From a bacterium (GTDB lineage Bacteria > Krumholzibacteriota > Krumholzibacteriia > LZORAL124-64-63), in contig JADJQR010000001.1 of assembly GCA_016712675.1 (NCBI GenBank), positions 1,984,001 to 2,048,000 of the forward strand: a DNA stretch of 64,000 nucleotides, written 5' to 3'. Shown here one piece after another: positions 8,402-18,052 of the stretch. A model generated the notes under the pieces. The model ran no database searches. It was not told where the DNA came from and worked only from the letters and a program-made list of their open reading frames with translations. The position numbers and the translations under genes were made by a program. Numbering within the stretch: the stretch's first letter is position 1; each line of letters opens with the position of its first letter.

Positions 8402-10136
8402 GGATGTCCTGAGGAAAGGCCTTCTGGTCGTGCTCGAGAAGTACGGCGTGTTCGAGGAGGACGTCCAGGTCGAGCTCGAGAAGCCCCGCGACCGCAGCCA
8501 CGGCGACCTGAGCACAAACCTGGCGCTGGTGCTTGGCAAGCGGCTGGGCCGCAAGCCTCGCGAACTGGCGGGCGAGATCGCCGCCGACGTGAAGTTCCCG
8601 CGCGAGATCATCGAGTCGGTCGAGATCGCCGGTCCCGGCTTCATCAACTTCCGCATCGCGCGGCGGCACCAGGTGGACCTCCTCCTGGACGTCTGGAACC
8701 CCGCCGGGGCCCTGGCGAAGATCCGCACCGCCGGCGGCAAACGCATCAACGTGGAGTTCATCAGCGCCAACCCGACCGGTCCGCTCAACGTGGTTTCGGC
8801 GCGCGCCGGGGCCTTCGGCATGACGATGGTGCGGCTCCTGGAAGCCGTCGGCTACGACGCCCATGCCGAGTACTATGTCAACGACGCCGGTCGCCAGGTC
8901 GAACTGCTGGGGCAGTCGCTGCGTGCCCGCTACCTGCAGCTGCTGGGCGAACCCGTCGAGTTCCCCGACGAGGGCTATCACGGCCAGTACCTGGAGCTCA
9001 TGGCGGCCGAACTGATGCAGCAGGACGAGTCGGCCATCCGCGCCGCCGCGGCGGCCTTCAATGACGAGAGCTTCCAGCGCGTCACCGCACCGGCCGGTTG
9101 CGCCGACGACTGGCGCCAGCTGCCGGAGGAGGATTCGGTCCGCTGCTTCTCGAAGTACGCGCTGATGAAGATCCTCGGCTGGCAGCGCGAGACCTGCCGC
9201 AGGTTCGGCCTGCGCTTCGACACCTGGTACTTCGAGTCCGAGCTGCACGAGACCAAGCGCCTCGAACGCGCACTCGAGCGCCTCCGCAAACTCGAGGCGG
9301 TCTACGAGGAGGACGGTGCCGTCTGGTTCAAATCCACGACGCACGACGACGAGAAGGACCGCGTGCTGGTGCGCGCCGACGGCCGACCGACCTACTTCCT
9401 GGCTGACATCGCCTACCACTACCACAAGTTCCAGCGCGGCTTCGAGCACGCGATCGACTTCTGGGGCCCGGACCACCACGGCTACATCAGCCGGATGCAG
9501 GGCGCCGTGACGTCACTCGGCATCGAGGAAGGGTGGCTGGAGGTGCAGATTCTCCAGCACGTGACGTTCCTGGAGGGTGGCCAACCCATTAAGATGTCCA
9601 AGCGGGCGGGGTCCTTCGTGACGATGGATGCGCTCATCGACGAGGTGGGCGCCGACGTCACGAAGTACATCTTCCTGACGCGCAAACCGAACAGCCACCT
9701 CGATTTCGACCTGGACCTGGCGAAGGATCAGACCGAGAAGAACCCGGTGCTGAAGGTGAAGTACGCGCACGCGCGCATCTGCTCGCTGCTCAGCGAGGCA
9801 GCGGCACGCGGTATCGACGTCGGCGAGCCCGATGCCGAGACGCTGGCCCACCTCGAACACGAGGCGGAGTGGGCCCTGATGGCCGAACTGATCCGGCTGC
9901 CGCGCATCATCGTCTCGGCCGCGTGGGCGCGTGAGCCGCATCGCCTGGCGGTCTACGCCGACGAGATCGCCGCGCTCTACAACGAGTTCTACACGAAGTG
10001 CAGACGGATGCTGGAGCAGCCCCAGGAGCGGCGGCGTGCGCAGCTGCAGCTCAGCCTGGTGACGCGTCACGTGATCCGTACGTTGCTGGACCTGGTCGGC
10101 GTCGAGGCGCCGGACAAGATGGAAAAGAGGGATTGA
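8394..10136 (+). CDS. argS: Arginyl-tRNA synthetase with altered HIGH motif
   Basis: ArgRS charges tRNA-Arg with arginine using ATP. The 580-residue protein has the N-terminal Add1 domain (DRSHGDLSTNLALVLG), the class I catalytic core, an intact PIKMSKRAGSF signature near residue 400 and the C-terminal anticodon-binding DALR domain. What stands out is the first class I signature: where most ArgRS have PTGPLHVGHGR, this protein has PTGPLNVVSARAGAFG near residue 125, so both histidines of HIGH are replaced (N and S). The rest of the enzyme looks intact and it sits in a housekeeping gene run, so I read it as the functional synthetase. It overlaps rsfS by 8 bases and the next gene starts 1 base after its stop. 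Confidence 0.95.
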   Translation: MLEDVLRKGLLVVLEKYGVFEEDVQVELEKPRDRSHGDLSTNLALVLGKRLGRKPRELAGEIAADVKFPREIIESVEIAGPGFINFRIARRHQVDLLLDVWNPAGALAKIRTAGGKRINVEFISANPTGPLNVVSARAGAFGMTMVRLLEAVGYDAHAEYYVNDAGRQVELLGQSLRARYLQLLGEPVEFPDEGYHGQYLELMAAELMQQDESAIRAAAAAFNDESFQRVTAPAGCADDWRQLPEEDSVRCFSKYALMKILGWQRETCRRFGLRFDTWYFESELHETKRLERALERLRKLEAVYEEDGAVWFKSTTHDDEKDRVLVRADGRPTYFLADIAYHYHKFQRGFEHAIDFWGPDHHGYISRMQGAVTSLGIEEGWLEVQILQHVTFLEGGQPIKMSKRAGSFVTMDALIDEVGADVTKYIFLTRKPNSHLDFDLDLAKDQTEKNPVLKVKYAHARICSLLSEAAARGIDVGEPDAETLAHLEHEAEWALMAELIRLPRIIVSAAWAREPHRLAVYADEIAALYNEFYTKCRRMLEQPQERRRAQLQLSLVTRHVIRTLLDLVGVEAPDKMEKRD

Positions 10137-10137
10137 G

Positions 10138-11043
10138 ATGTCGATCGTGGTGGTGGGATCGGTTGCTTACGACACCGTCGAGACCCCGCGCGAGCGGCGC
10201 GAGCGCCAGCTCGGTGGCAGCGCCAGCTTCTTTGCCGTGGCGGCGCGTGGCCGCGGGCCGGTGCGCTGCGTGGGCGTGGTCGGTGACGATTTCCGGGCCG
10301 AGGATCTGGACCTGATCGGGCGTCACGCGGACATCGCGGGAATCGCCCGAGTTCCGGGCCGCAGTTTCCACTGGTCGGGACGCTACCACGCGGACCTGAT
10401 CGAGCGCGACACGCTGGCCACCGAGTTGGGCGTGTTCGCCGACTTCCGGCCGGAGATCCCCGCGGCCTGGCGCGACTCGGAGTACCTCTTCCTGGCCAAC
10501 ATCCACCCGGCGCTGCAGGCCGGCGTGCTGGACCTGATGCGCGGGCCGCGGCTGGTGGCGCTGGACACCATGAACCTCTGGATCGAGACGACGCCCGACC
10601 TGCTGCGGGCCATCCTGCGGCGCGTCGACGTGCTGCTGGTCAACGAGGGCGAGGCGCGCCTGCTGACGGGCGAGCGCAGCCTCGCGCGCGCGGCGGCGGC
10701 GATCGCGGCGATGGGCCCGGCCCGCGTGATCGTCAAGAAGGGCGAGCACGGCGCGCTCCTGTTCGGCCGCGAGTCGGTGCTGGCGGTGCCGGCGCTGATC
10801 CTCGATGACGTCGTCGACCCGACCGGCGCCGGGGACTGCTTCGCGGGCGGCTTCATGGGCTCGCTGGCGCAGGCGGGCGTTGGGCGCGAGGCTCCGGACG
10901 CCGCTTTCCGGCAGGCGATGCTGGATGGCACCGTGACCGCGAGCTTCTGCCCCGAGGGCTTCAGCGTGGAGGGCCTGCTGCGGGCCGACGATGCGGCCTA
11001 CGCCCGGCGCCTGGCCACGCTGCGCACCATGATGTGCCCCTGA
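10138..11043 (+). CDS. PfkB-family carbohydrate kinase
   Basis: A ribokinase-fold kinase of 301 residues that phosphorylates a small sugar or nucleoside. The N-terminal strand and loop SIVVVGSVAYDTVETP and the GGSASFFAVAARG segment contact substrate in the family. The catalytic block DPTGAGDCFAGGFMG near residues 226-240 has the anion-hole glycines and the base aspartate. The substrate cannot be read; sequences of this kind are often annotated as ribokinase, adenosine kinase or sugar kinase. It starts one base after argS and is followed by a strong hairpin, so it closes the transcription unit. Confidence 0.85.
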   Translation: MSIVVVGSVAYDTVETPRERRERQLGGSASFFAVAARGRGPVRCVGVVGDDFRAEDLDLIGRHADIAGIARVPGRSFHWSGRYHADLIERDTLATELGVFADFRPEIPAAWRDSEYLFLANIHPALQAGVLDLMRGPRLVALDTMNLWIETTPDLLRAILRRVDVLLVNEGEARLLTGERSLARAAAAIAAMGPARVIVKKGEHGALLFGRESVLAVPALILDDVVDPTGAGDCFAGGFMGSLAQAGVGREAPDAAFRQAMLDGTVTASFCPEGFSVEGLLRADDAAYARRLATLRTMMCP

Positions 11044-11058
11044 TGGGGCGGGCTGCAC

Positions 11059-11084
11059 CCCCGCGGCCCAACCGGGCCGCGGGG
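11059..11084 (+). terminator. Strong GC hairpin after the argS-kinase unit
   Basis: Fifteen bases after the kinase stop there is a perfect 11-bp stem: left arm CCCCGCGGCCC at 11059-11069, four-base loop AACC, right arm GGGCCGCGGGG at 11074-11084. No T-run follows, so whether it terminates alone or acts as a 3' end stabiliser is uncertain. Its place, directly after the last gene of a run and before an AT-richer promoter-like stretch, supports a transcript boundary. Confidence 0.55.
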
Positions 11085-11151
11085 TGGTCGCCGTCCGCCA
11101 TGCCTTGTCATATCGTAAGATGCGAATGCCGGTTGTGCGAAGAATAGCGGT

Positions 11152-12057
11152 GTGGTAACATGCCAGCGTACAAGTCCTCTGCCTGGACCCCAGCCCCGTG
11201 GAGCATCCGAATTGGAGTGGGAGCCGAACGAGCGTGATGCCTGGGTGAGCGACGCCCAGCGCTGGATCACCCAGATCAAGGGTGTGCTCCAGTGCAAGAT
11301 CGACCTGGATGACCAGGGCGAGATCGCCGGCATCCATGTCGTGGCGGGGCTAGAGCGCGACCCGCGGCACATCGTGCGCGACGTCGAGAGCCTGCTGAAG
11401 GCGCGCCTGCAGCTGGACGTCTACTACAAGAAGATCGGCGTCGTGCAGGTGGTCGAGAGTCCGCGCCCGGACCCGCATGTCGCGCACGGCGTCGACCGTG
11501 AACCGTCAGTCGTGGCCGCCGGCGTCACGTTCCTGCCGCCGCACGCGGAGGCACCACGACCGGTCGCGCCGCCGAAGCCGGCGATGGCGCCGGAGGCGTC
11601 CGAACCTCCCGCCGCCCCGGTGCCGGCGGTCCTGGTGGCCGAGGATGCCTTCCCGCGCCCGACCTGCCGGGGCGTGAGCCTGCTGAGTTCCGATCGCTCG
11701 GTCCGCGCCGAGGTGGTCCTGGCCGCCGGTGGCCGCGAAGCGGCCGGCGTCGCCGAAAGTGCAGGTCACGCGGACGCCGACTTGAACTGCATCGCCCGCG
11801 CGACTGTCGAGGCGGTGGGCCTGCTGCTCGCTCTGCCAGTCGTCCTGCACCTGCGGGAGATCCGTCTGGATACCATCGGCGGGCAGGCGACCGTGCTCGC
11901 GGCCGTCGACCTGGTCGAGTCGCGGCGCACCGAGACGCTGCTGGGAGCCTGCGCACTGCGGCACAACCGCCAGCAGGCCGTCGTGCATGCGGTGCTCGCG
12001 GCGCTGAACCGCCGGCTGGGCCTGTTCGCGGTGCGCGAAGCCGAAGCCGCGGACTGA
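11152..12057 (+). CDS. Conserved two-domain protein of unknown function
   Basis: I do not recognise a named family. The 301-residue product shows a first globular block (about residues 20-100) containing WITQIKGVLQCKIDLDDQ, EIAGIHVVAG, HIVRDVESLLKARL and KKIGVVQVVE, an alternating strand/helix pattern. A Pro/Ala-rich linker follows (about 105-165). The second block (about 175-297) has VRAEVVLAAGGREAAGVAES, ARATVEAVGLLL and AVVHAVLAALNRRLG. Similar pairs occur in uncharacterised proteins of other phyla, from memory. The first GTG (11152) has no ribosome-binding site; TTG 11212 or GTG 11242 are alternatives that would remove residues of low conservation. It appears monocistronic. Confidence 0.6.
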   Translation: MVTCQRTSPLPGPQPRGASELEWEPNERDAWVSDAQRWITQIKGVLQCKIDLDDQGEIAGIHVVAGLERDPRHIVRDVESLLKARLQLDVYYKKIGVVQVVESPRPDPHVAHGVDREPSVVAAGVTFLPPHAEAPRPVAPPKPAMAPEASEPPAAPVPAVLVAEDAFPRPTCRGVSLLSSDRSVRAEVVLAAGGREAAGVAESAGHADADLNCIARATVEAVGLLLALPVVLHLREIRLDTIGGQATVLAAVDLVESRRTETLLGACALRHNRQQAVVHAVLAALNRRLGLFAVREAEAAD

Positions 12058-12111
12058 CCGGATCGGCCGTCGCCACCATGGCGCGCGGCATCCTCCGCTG
12101 TGTGCCCAGCC

Positions 12112-12140
12112 TTGAACCGCCGGCGCCGGGATCCTATCAT
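12112..12140 (+). promoter_or_regulatory. Sigma-70-type promoter of purM
   Basis: A -35 box TTGAAC at 12112-12117 and a -10 box TATCAT at 12135-12140 are separated by 17 bases, and the -10 is followed directly by CCCCGC. The expected start is near 12147, giving a leader of about 65 bases before purM. The gene upstream ends at 12057, so this is an intergenic site in the right orientation. Confidence 0.6.
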
Positions 12141-12211
12141 CCCCGCGCCGGCGTTCGCGTCCCGGGGCGGGGCGTGCGTGCCGGCCCCGGGCCCGCCGCG
12201 AAAGGACCGCC

Positions 12212-13237
12212 ATGAAGTACGCTGACAGTGGGGTCGACATCGACGCCGCCACGCGCGCACTGGCCCGCAGCCGCGAGCACGTGCGCTCGACCTGGGACGC
12301 CCGCGTCCGCAACGAGATCGGTGCCTTCGGCGGCCTCTTCCAGGCGGCGCCGGGCGAACCGTTGCTGGTCGCCAGCGTGGACGGCGTGGGCACCAAGGTG
12401 ATGGTTGCCGTGCAGGCGGGCCGCTACGACACCGTGGGCCAGGATCTGGTGAACCACTGCGTCGACGACATCCTGGTGCAGGGTGCCGAGCCCCTCTTCT
12501 TTCTCGACTACTTTGCCACCGCCAGGCTGGACGAGAACGTGCTGCCGCAGGTGTTGGCCGGCTTCGCGCAGGCCTGTCGCGAGAACGGCTGCGCGCTGCT
12601 GGGCGGCGAGACCGCCGAGATGCCGGGTGTCTACCGCGACGGCGAGTTCGACCTGGCCGGGACCATCGTCGGGCGCGTGCTGCCCGAGCACGTGATCGAC
12701 GGCAGCGCGATGCGCGCCGGCGACCGCGTCTGGGGCCTGCCGAGCACGGGGCTGCACACGAACGGCTACTCGCTGGCGCGCAAGGCGCTGCTGGAGCGGG
12801 GGGGGCTGTCGGTGGCCGACACGCCCGCGATCCTCGGCGGGGCCACGGTGGGCGACGCCCTGCTCGCGGTGCACCGCAGCTACCTGCCGCACGTGCGCGC
12901 GATCTGGGAGGCCTGCGGCCGGCCGGCCGTGCGCGCGCTGGCGCACATCACCGGGGGCGGCTTCCCCGACAACATCCCGCGCGTCGTGCCGGACGGCCTG
13001 TGCGTCCACGTGGACCCGACGGCGTGGGAGCCGCTGCCCGTCTTCCGGCTCATCGCCGAAACCGGGGGCGTGGCCGGGCCCGAGATGTACCGCGTCTTCA
13101 ACATGGGCATCGGCATGGTCGTCGTCACCCCGCCGGACTGCGACCTCGGGACCGTGCCCGGCCTGGACGCGGTGCTCATCGGCGAGGTGCGGCCGGGACC
13201 GCGCAAGGTCGCCCTGCCCTGGTCAGGCGACGCCTGA
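12212..13237 (+). CDS. purM: Phosphoribosylformylglycinamidine cyclo-ligase
   Basis: AIR synthetase closes the imidazole ring of FGAM with ATP in purine synthesis. The 341-residue protein has the usual length and the family blocks YADSGVDID (residues 3-11), ASVDGVGTKVMVA near 53, NHCVDDILVQGAEPLFFLDY near 76, LGGETAEMPGVY near 130, GLPSTGLHTNGYSLAR and HITGGGFPDNIPRV. ATG 12212 is preceded by cgaaagga. It has its own predicted promoter and is separate from purDE and purN in the same window. Confidence 0.96.
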   Translation: MKYADSGVDIDAATRALARSREHVRSTWDARVRNEIGAFGGLFQAAPGEPLLVASVDGVGTKVMVAVQAGRYDTVGQDLVNHCVDDILVQGAEPLFFLDYFATARLDENVLPQVLAGFAQACRENGCALLGGETAEMPGVYRDGEFDLAGTIVGRVLPEHVIDGSAMRAGDRVWGLPSTGLHTNGYSLARKALLERGGLSVADTPAILGGATVGDALLAVHRSYLPHVRAIWEACGRPAVRALAHITGGGFPDNIPRVVPDGLCVHVDPTAWEPLPVFRLIAETGGVAGPEMYRVFNMGIGMVVVTPPDCDLGTVPGLDAVLIGEVRPGPRKVALPWSGDA

Positions 13238-13415
13238 CCGGGCCCCGACGCCAACCGGTGATGACGCCGCGCGGGCCGCGTGTCCCGCGCGCGCGTCCAT
13301 CCGCGCACCCCGGTCGGCACAGGCGGGACACCACCTGACCACCGGCGATTCCCTTTCCCTGCCGAAGCTCCAGCGGCGCCGCGTCTTCGCGCCGCCGTCC
13401 CGCCGTTGCGTGCCC

Positions 13416-13431
13416 CGGCACGACTCCTGCC
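13416..13431 (+). promoter_or_regulatory. Weak -24/-12 (sigma-54-like) site before the activator gene
   Basis: The sequence CGGCACGACTCCTGCC keeps the GG and GC dinucleotides at the correct spacing of a -24/-12 promoter and matches 8 of the 10 core positions. The predicted start would be near 13443, about 26 bases before the ATG of the sigma-54 activator. In such GC-rich DNA a match of this quality can arise by chance, so the call is tentative. Confidence 0.25.
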
Positions 13432-13468
13432 CTGCGGCCCGCCGTACCCCCACCCGACGGGAGGAGCG

Positions 13469-15049
<1,581 letters not shown>

Positions 15050-15077
15050 CATCGCGCGCAGCCGTCCGCTCGTCCGC

Positions 15078-15107
15078 TGGACAGGGCCGCGCGCGCGTGG
15101 TTATGTT
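15078..15107 (+). promoter_or_regulatory. Sigma-70-type promoter placing the start on the lnt ATG
   Basis: TGGACA (15078-15083) and TATGTT (15102-15107) are separated by 18 bases and followed by CCCCGC. The ATG of lnt begins 7 bases after the -10 box, where transcription normally starts, so the message may be leaderless. No ribosome-binding site is visible before this ATG, which fits that reading. Confidence 0.45.
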
Positions 15108-15113
15108 CCCCGC

Positions 15114-16730
15114 ATGCGCGTCCCTGTCCCGACCCGCCGGAGCCTTGTGCCCGGGCGTCCCTCGCGCGCCACGGGCCTGGCCCTGCTTGCGGGGCTGCTG
15201 GTCACGGGCGGGCTGCCGCCGCATGCCTGGACCGGCCTGCTGGTGCCGGCGGGCCTGGCGATGCTCATGGCCCTGGTCCTGGACGCGGCCCGCCCGGCCC
15301 GCCTGGCCTGGACCTTCGCGCTGGCGCACCAGGCCTCGCTGCTCTACTGGCTGTTCCTGCTGGATCCGGCCAAGAGCATCCCCACGCGCGCGCTGGTGCC
15401 CATCCAGGCGATCCTGACGATCCTCTACGTCTCGGTGTTCTACCTGGCCTGGGGCTGGCTCAGCGGCCGCGTGCGGAGCCGCTGGGGCCGCACGGCCGCG
15501 CTGCTGGCGATGCCCGCCCTGTGGACGGCGATGGAGGCCGCGCGGTCGGCCGGCGAAATGGGATTCCCCTGGTGCCTGACGGGCGCCTGCGCGGTGGGCA
15601 CGCCCGTGATGCTCCTGGTGCGCGGCGCGGGCGAGCTGGGCCTGGGCTGCGGCGTCGCCTTCCTGGCGGCGGCCGCGGTGGCCTGGGTGGTGCCCACCGC
15701 CCGCAGGGCCAGGCGGCCGCTGGGCCTGGCCACGGCCCTGGTCTGGGCGGCGCTGCTGGTCGGCGCCGCGGTGCGGCCGGCAGCGCCGCCCTTCCCGACC
15801 ACCGGGCCGTTCACGGTGGAGGCCGATTCGCTGGTGCAGCGCCCGGTGCGCGTGGCCGCCGTGCAGGCGGACGTGGCCCTGGCCGACAAGTGGGAACCGG
15901 CGCGCATCGATTCGACACGCATCCCGTACGCGGAGCTCACGAAGCGCGCGGCCGCCGACGGCGCCGAGCTGGTCGTTTGGGCCGAGACGGCCGTCCCCGG
16001 CTACGTCCGTTTCGACCGGCCAAGCCTCGACTGGCTGCGCGGCGTGGTCCGGGAGTCCGGCGTCTGGCTCTACGCAGGCTTCCCGGACGGCGAGCGCCGC
16101 ACGGACGGGAAGATGCGCCTGTTCAATTCTTCGGGCCTGCTGTCGCCGGTGGGGATCATCACCGACCGCTACGCCAAGTACCACCTGCTGCCCATCGGCG
16201 AGACGATGCCGTTCCAGCGCTGGCTGCCCTTCCTGGGCCAGCTCAACGTCGGCCAGGCCGAGTGGGACCCCGGCGAGCCGCCGCGCGCCCTGGTGGCGAA
16301 GCTGCCGCAGGGGCACTTCCCCTTCAGCGGGCTGATCTGCTTCGAGTCCGTGTTCGGCTCGCTGGCGCGGGGCAGCGTGATCCGCGGCAGCCGCTGCCTG
16401 GCCGTGATCACCAACGACGGCTGGTTCGGCTATACGGCCGGCCCGCGTCAGCACGCGTGGCTGGCCCGGCTGCGCGCCGTCGAGTGCGGCGTGCCCGTGA
16501 TCCGCTGCGCGAACAACGGCATCAGCTTCATCTGCGACGCCGATGGTCGGTTGCTGGCGTGGCTGGACCTGGGCGTCCGCGGCACCGTCACGGCACAGAT
16601 CGCGCCGGGCCAGGCGCGCACCGGCTTCGTGCGCTGGGGCGCCGCGCCCGTCGCGCTGCTGCTGGCCGTCTGGCTGCCGCTGGCCTGCCTTGGCCCCTGG
16701 CGCCGGCGCGCCGGCGAGGAACAGGAGTGA
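15114..16730 (+). CDS. lnt: Apolipoprotein N-acyltransferase
   Basis: Lnt adds the third acyl chain to the N-terminal cysteine of lipoproteins in the inner membrane, allowing Lol-dependent sorting to the outer membrane. The 538-residue protein has a hydrophobic N-terminal half with several membrane segments, then a nitrilase-fold periplasmic domain. The catalytic triad is visible: Glu in WAETAVPGY near 291, Lys in KYHLLPIGETMPF near 355 and Cys in GLICFESVF near 408. TNDGWFGYTAGPRQH is also typical. A C-terminal membrane helix ends the protein. Two bases separate it from the Nudix gene, which overlaps purN. Confidence 0.95.
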   Translation: MRVPVPTRRSLVPGRPSRATGLALLAGLLVTGGLPPHAWTGLLVPAGLAMLMALVLDAARPARLAWTFALAHQASLLYWLFLLDPAKSIPTRALVPIQAILTILYVSVFYLAWGWLSGRVRSRWGRTAALLAMPALWTAMEAARSAGEMGFPWCLTGACAVGTPVMLLVRGAGELGLGCGVAFLAAAAVAWVVPTARRARRPLGLATALVWAALLVGAAVRPAAPPFPTTGPFTVEADSLVQRPVRVAAVQADVALADKWEPARIDSTRIPYAELTKRAAADGAELVVWAETAVPGYVRFDRPSLDWLRGVVRESGVWLYAGFPDGERRTDGKMRLFNSSGLLSPVGIITDRYAKYHLLPIGETMPFQRWLPFLGQLNVGQAEWDPGEPPRALVAKLPQGHFPFSGLICFESVFGSLARGSVIRGSRCLAVITNDGWFGYTAGPRQHAWLARLRAVECGVPVIRCANNGISFICDADGRLLAWLDLGVRGTVTAQIAPGQARTGFVRWGAAPVALLLAVWLPLACLGPWRRRAGEEQE

Positions 16731-16732
16731 CC

Positions 16733-17302
16733 ATGGAACCGGGGGACCTGCCGTTGCCAGCCGATCGCCACGTGTTCCGCTACTGCCCGCAGTGCCGCAC
16801 GGAGATGGGGCGGCGCCTGGACGGCGGCAGCGAGCGGCCCGCCTGCCCCGCCTGCGGCCTGGTGCAGTACCTGAACCCGGCGCCCGCCGCGGGCATCGTG
16901 CTGCTGCGCGAGGGCCGCGTCTGCCTGGTCAAGCGTCGCTTCGAGCCGAAGCGAGGCCAGTGGTCGCTGCCGTCGGGCTTCATGGAGTGGGACGAGGCGC
17001 CCGCGACGACGGCCCGGCGCGAGACGCTGGAGGAGACCGGGCTCGAGGTCGAGCTGACCGGTCTCTACGCCGTGGAGCAGGGGCTGCTGCCGCCGGATAC
17101 GCCGGTGGTCGTCGTCTTCTACGTGGCGCGGGAGACAGGCGGAAGCCTTGAAGCCGGCGATGACGCCGAGGAAGCGGGCTTCTACGCGCTGGACGAATTG
17201 CCCGGCCCGCTGGCGTTCGCCGCCCACCGGCGCGTGCTGGCGCGCCTGGGTGAGGACCTGCGGGCACACGGGCGTCCTCTCGTCGCCCGGGAGCGGCCGT
17301 GA
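16733..17302 (+). CDS. Zinc-ribbon Nudix hydrolase
   Basis: A 189-residue Nudix enzyme that would hydrolyse a nucleoside diphosphate linked to another group. The N-terminus carries a zinc ribbon (CPQC near residues 18-21, CPAC near 38-41), and the Nudix box GFMEWDEAPATTARRETLEE begins near residue 82, with the REtleE glutamates present. The ribbon plus this box resembles the C-terminal part of NADH pyrophosphatase NudC and related ADP-ribose hydrolases, but the substrate is not determined. It starts 2 bases after lnt and overlaps purN by GTGA. Confidence 0.85.
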   Translation: MEPGDLPLPADRHVFRYCPQCRTEMGRRLDGGSERPACPACGLVQYLNPAPAAGIVLLREGRVCLVKRRFEPKRGQWSLPSGFMEWDEAPATTARRETLEETGLEVELTGLYAVEQGLLPPDTPVVVVFYVARETGGSLEAGDDAEEAGFYALDELPGPLAFAAHRRVLARLGEDLRAHGRPLVARERP

Positions 17303-17943
17303 CGGCCGGGGGCGCCGTCCGCGCCGCGGTCCTTCTCTCGGGCAGCGGCCGCACGCTGGACAACTTCCTCGAGCGCATCGAGCAGGGGACGCTGCCGCTG
17401 CAGATCGTCGCGGTGGTCTCGAGCCGCGCCGACGTGCGCGGCGTGGACGTCGCGCGCGAGGCCGGCCTGCCGCTGGGCATCTTCCGCCGCCGCGACTACC
17501 CCGACACGGCGGCGCACAACGCCGCGATCAACGCCTTCCTGCTGCCGCACGTACCACAGCTCATCGTCCTGGCCGGCTACCTCTGCCTCTACCAGCCGCC
17601 GGCCGGCTTCGCGGGCCCGGTCGTCAACATCCACCCGGCGCTGCTGCCGAAGTACGGCGGGCAGGGCTACTACGGCGACAAGGTCCACCAGGCCGTGCTG
17701 GCGTCCGGCGACACCGAGAGCGGCTGCACCGTGCACCTGGTCGAAGCGCAGTACGACACCGGGCGCATCCTGGGCCAGCGCCGCGTGCCCGTGCTGGCCA
17801 GCGACGACGTGGGCAGCCTGGCCGCGCGCGTGTTCACCGCCGAGTGCGAGCTGTATCCCGAGGTGCTGGCCTCGCTGGCGCGCGTGATGGCCGGCGATGG
17901 CGACGCGCCCGCCACGCGGCCCGCCACGCCGCCCGCGGGCTGA
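17299..17943 (+). CDS. purN: Phosphoribosylglycinamide formyltransferase (GART)
   Basis: PurN transfers the formyl group of 10-formyl-THF to glycinamide ribonucleotide. The 214-residue protein shows the substrate loop LLSGSGRTLDNFL near residues 11-23, the catalytic asparagine and histidine in VVNIHPALLPKYGGQG near 107-122, and the third catalytic residue in YDTGRILGQRRVPV near 152. The GTG start overlaps the Nudix stop. The last 25 residues are an Ala/Pro/Thr-rich tail beyond the fold. Its glycine and one-carbon inputs connect with glyA in this window. Confidence 0.92.
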   Translation: MTAGGAVRAAVLLSGSGRTLDNFLERIEQGTLPLQIVAVVSSRADVRGVDVAREAGLPLGIFRRRDYPDTAAHNAAINAFLLPHVPQLIVLAGYLCLYQPPAGFAGPVVNIHPALLPKYGGQGYYGDKVHQAVLASGDTESGCTVHLVEAQYDTGRILGQRRVPVLASDDVGSLAARVFTAECELYPEVLASLARVMAGDGDAPATRPATPPAG

Positions 17944-17995
17944 ACCGCGGAGAGTGGCCGCGCTGGCGGATGATCACCCGGTCGACTTCGCGAAA

Positions 17996-18023
17996 CCGCC
18001 CGCGGCCATGGGACCGCGGGCGG
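17996..18023 (-). terminator. Hairpin between convergent purN and nfnL
   Basis: CCGCCCGCGG (17996-18005) and CCGCGGGCGG (18014-18023) form a perfect 10-bp stem with an 8-base loop. Read on the minus strand it is followed by TTTCGCG, the same TTCG-type tail seen after other hairpins in this window, so it most likely ends the nfnS-nfnL transcript. It may also work for purN on the plus strand. Confidence 0.6.
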
Positions 18024-18052
18024 AGTCGCTTCGGCAAGGACGCGCAGCGCCC

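Noticed and set aside
13280-13468. Upstream extension of the sigma-54 activator
   Set aside because: ATG 13469 follows a strong gggaggag site; the extension is Pro/Arg-rich and without homology.
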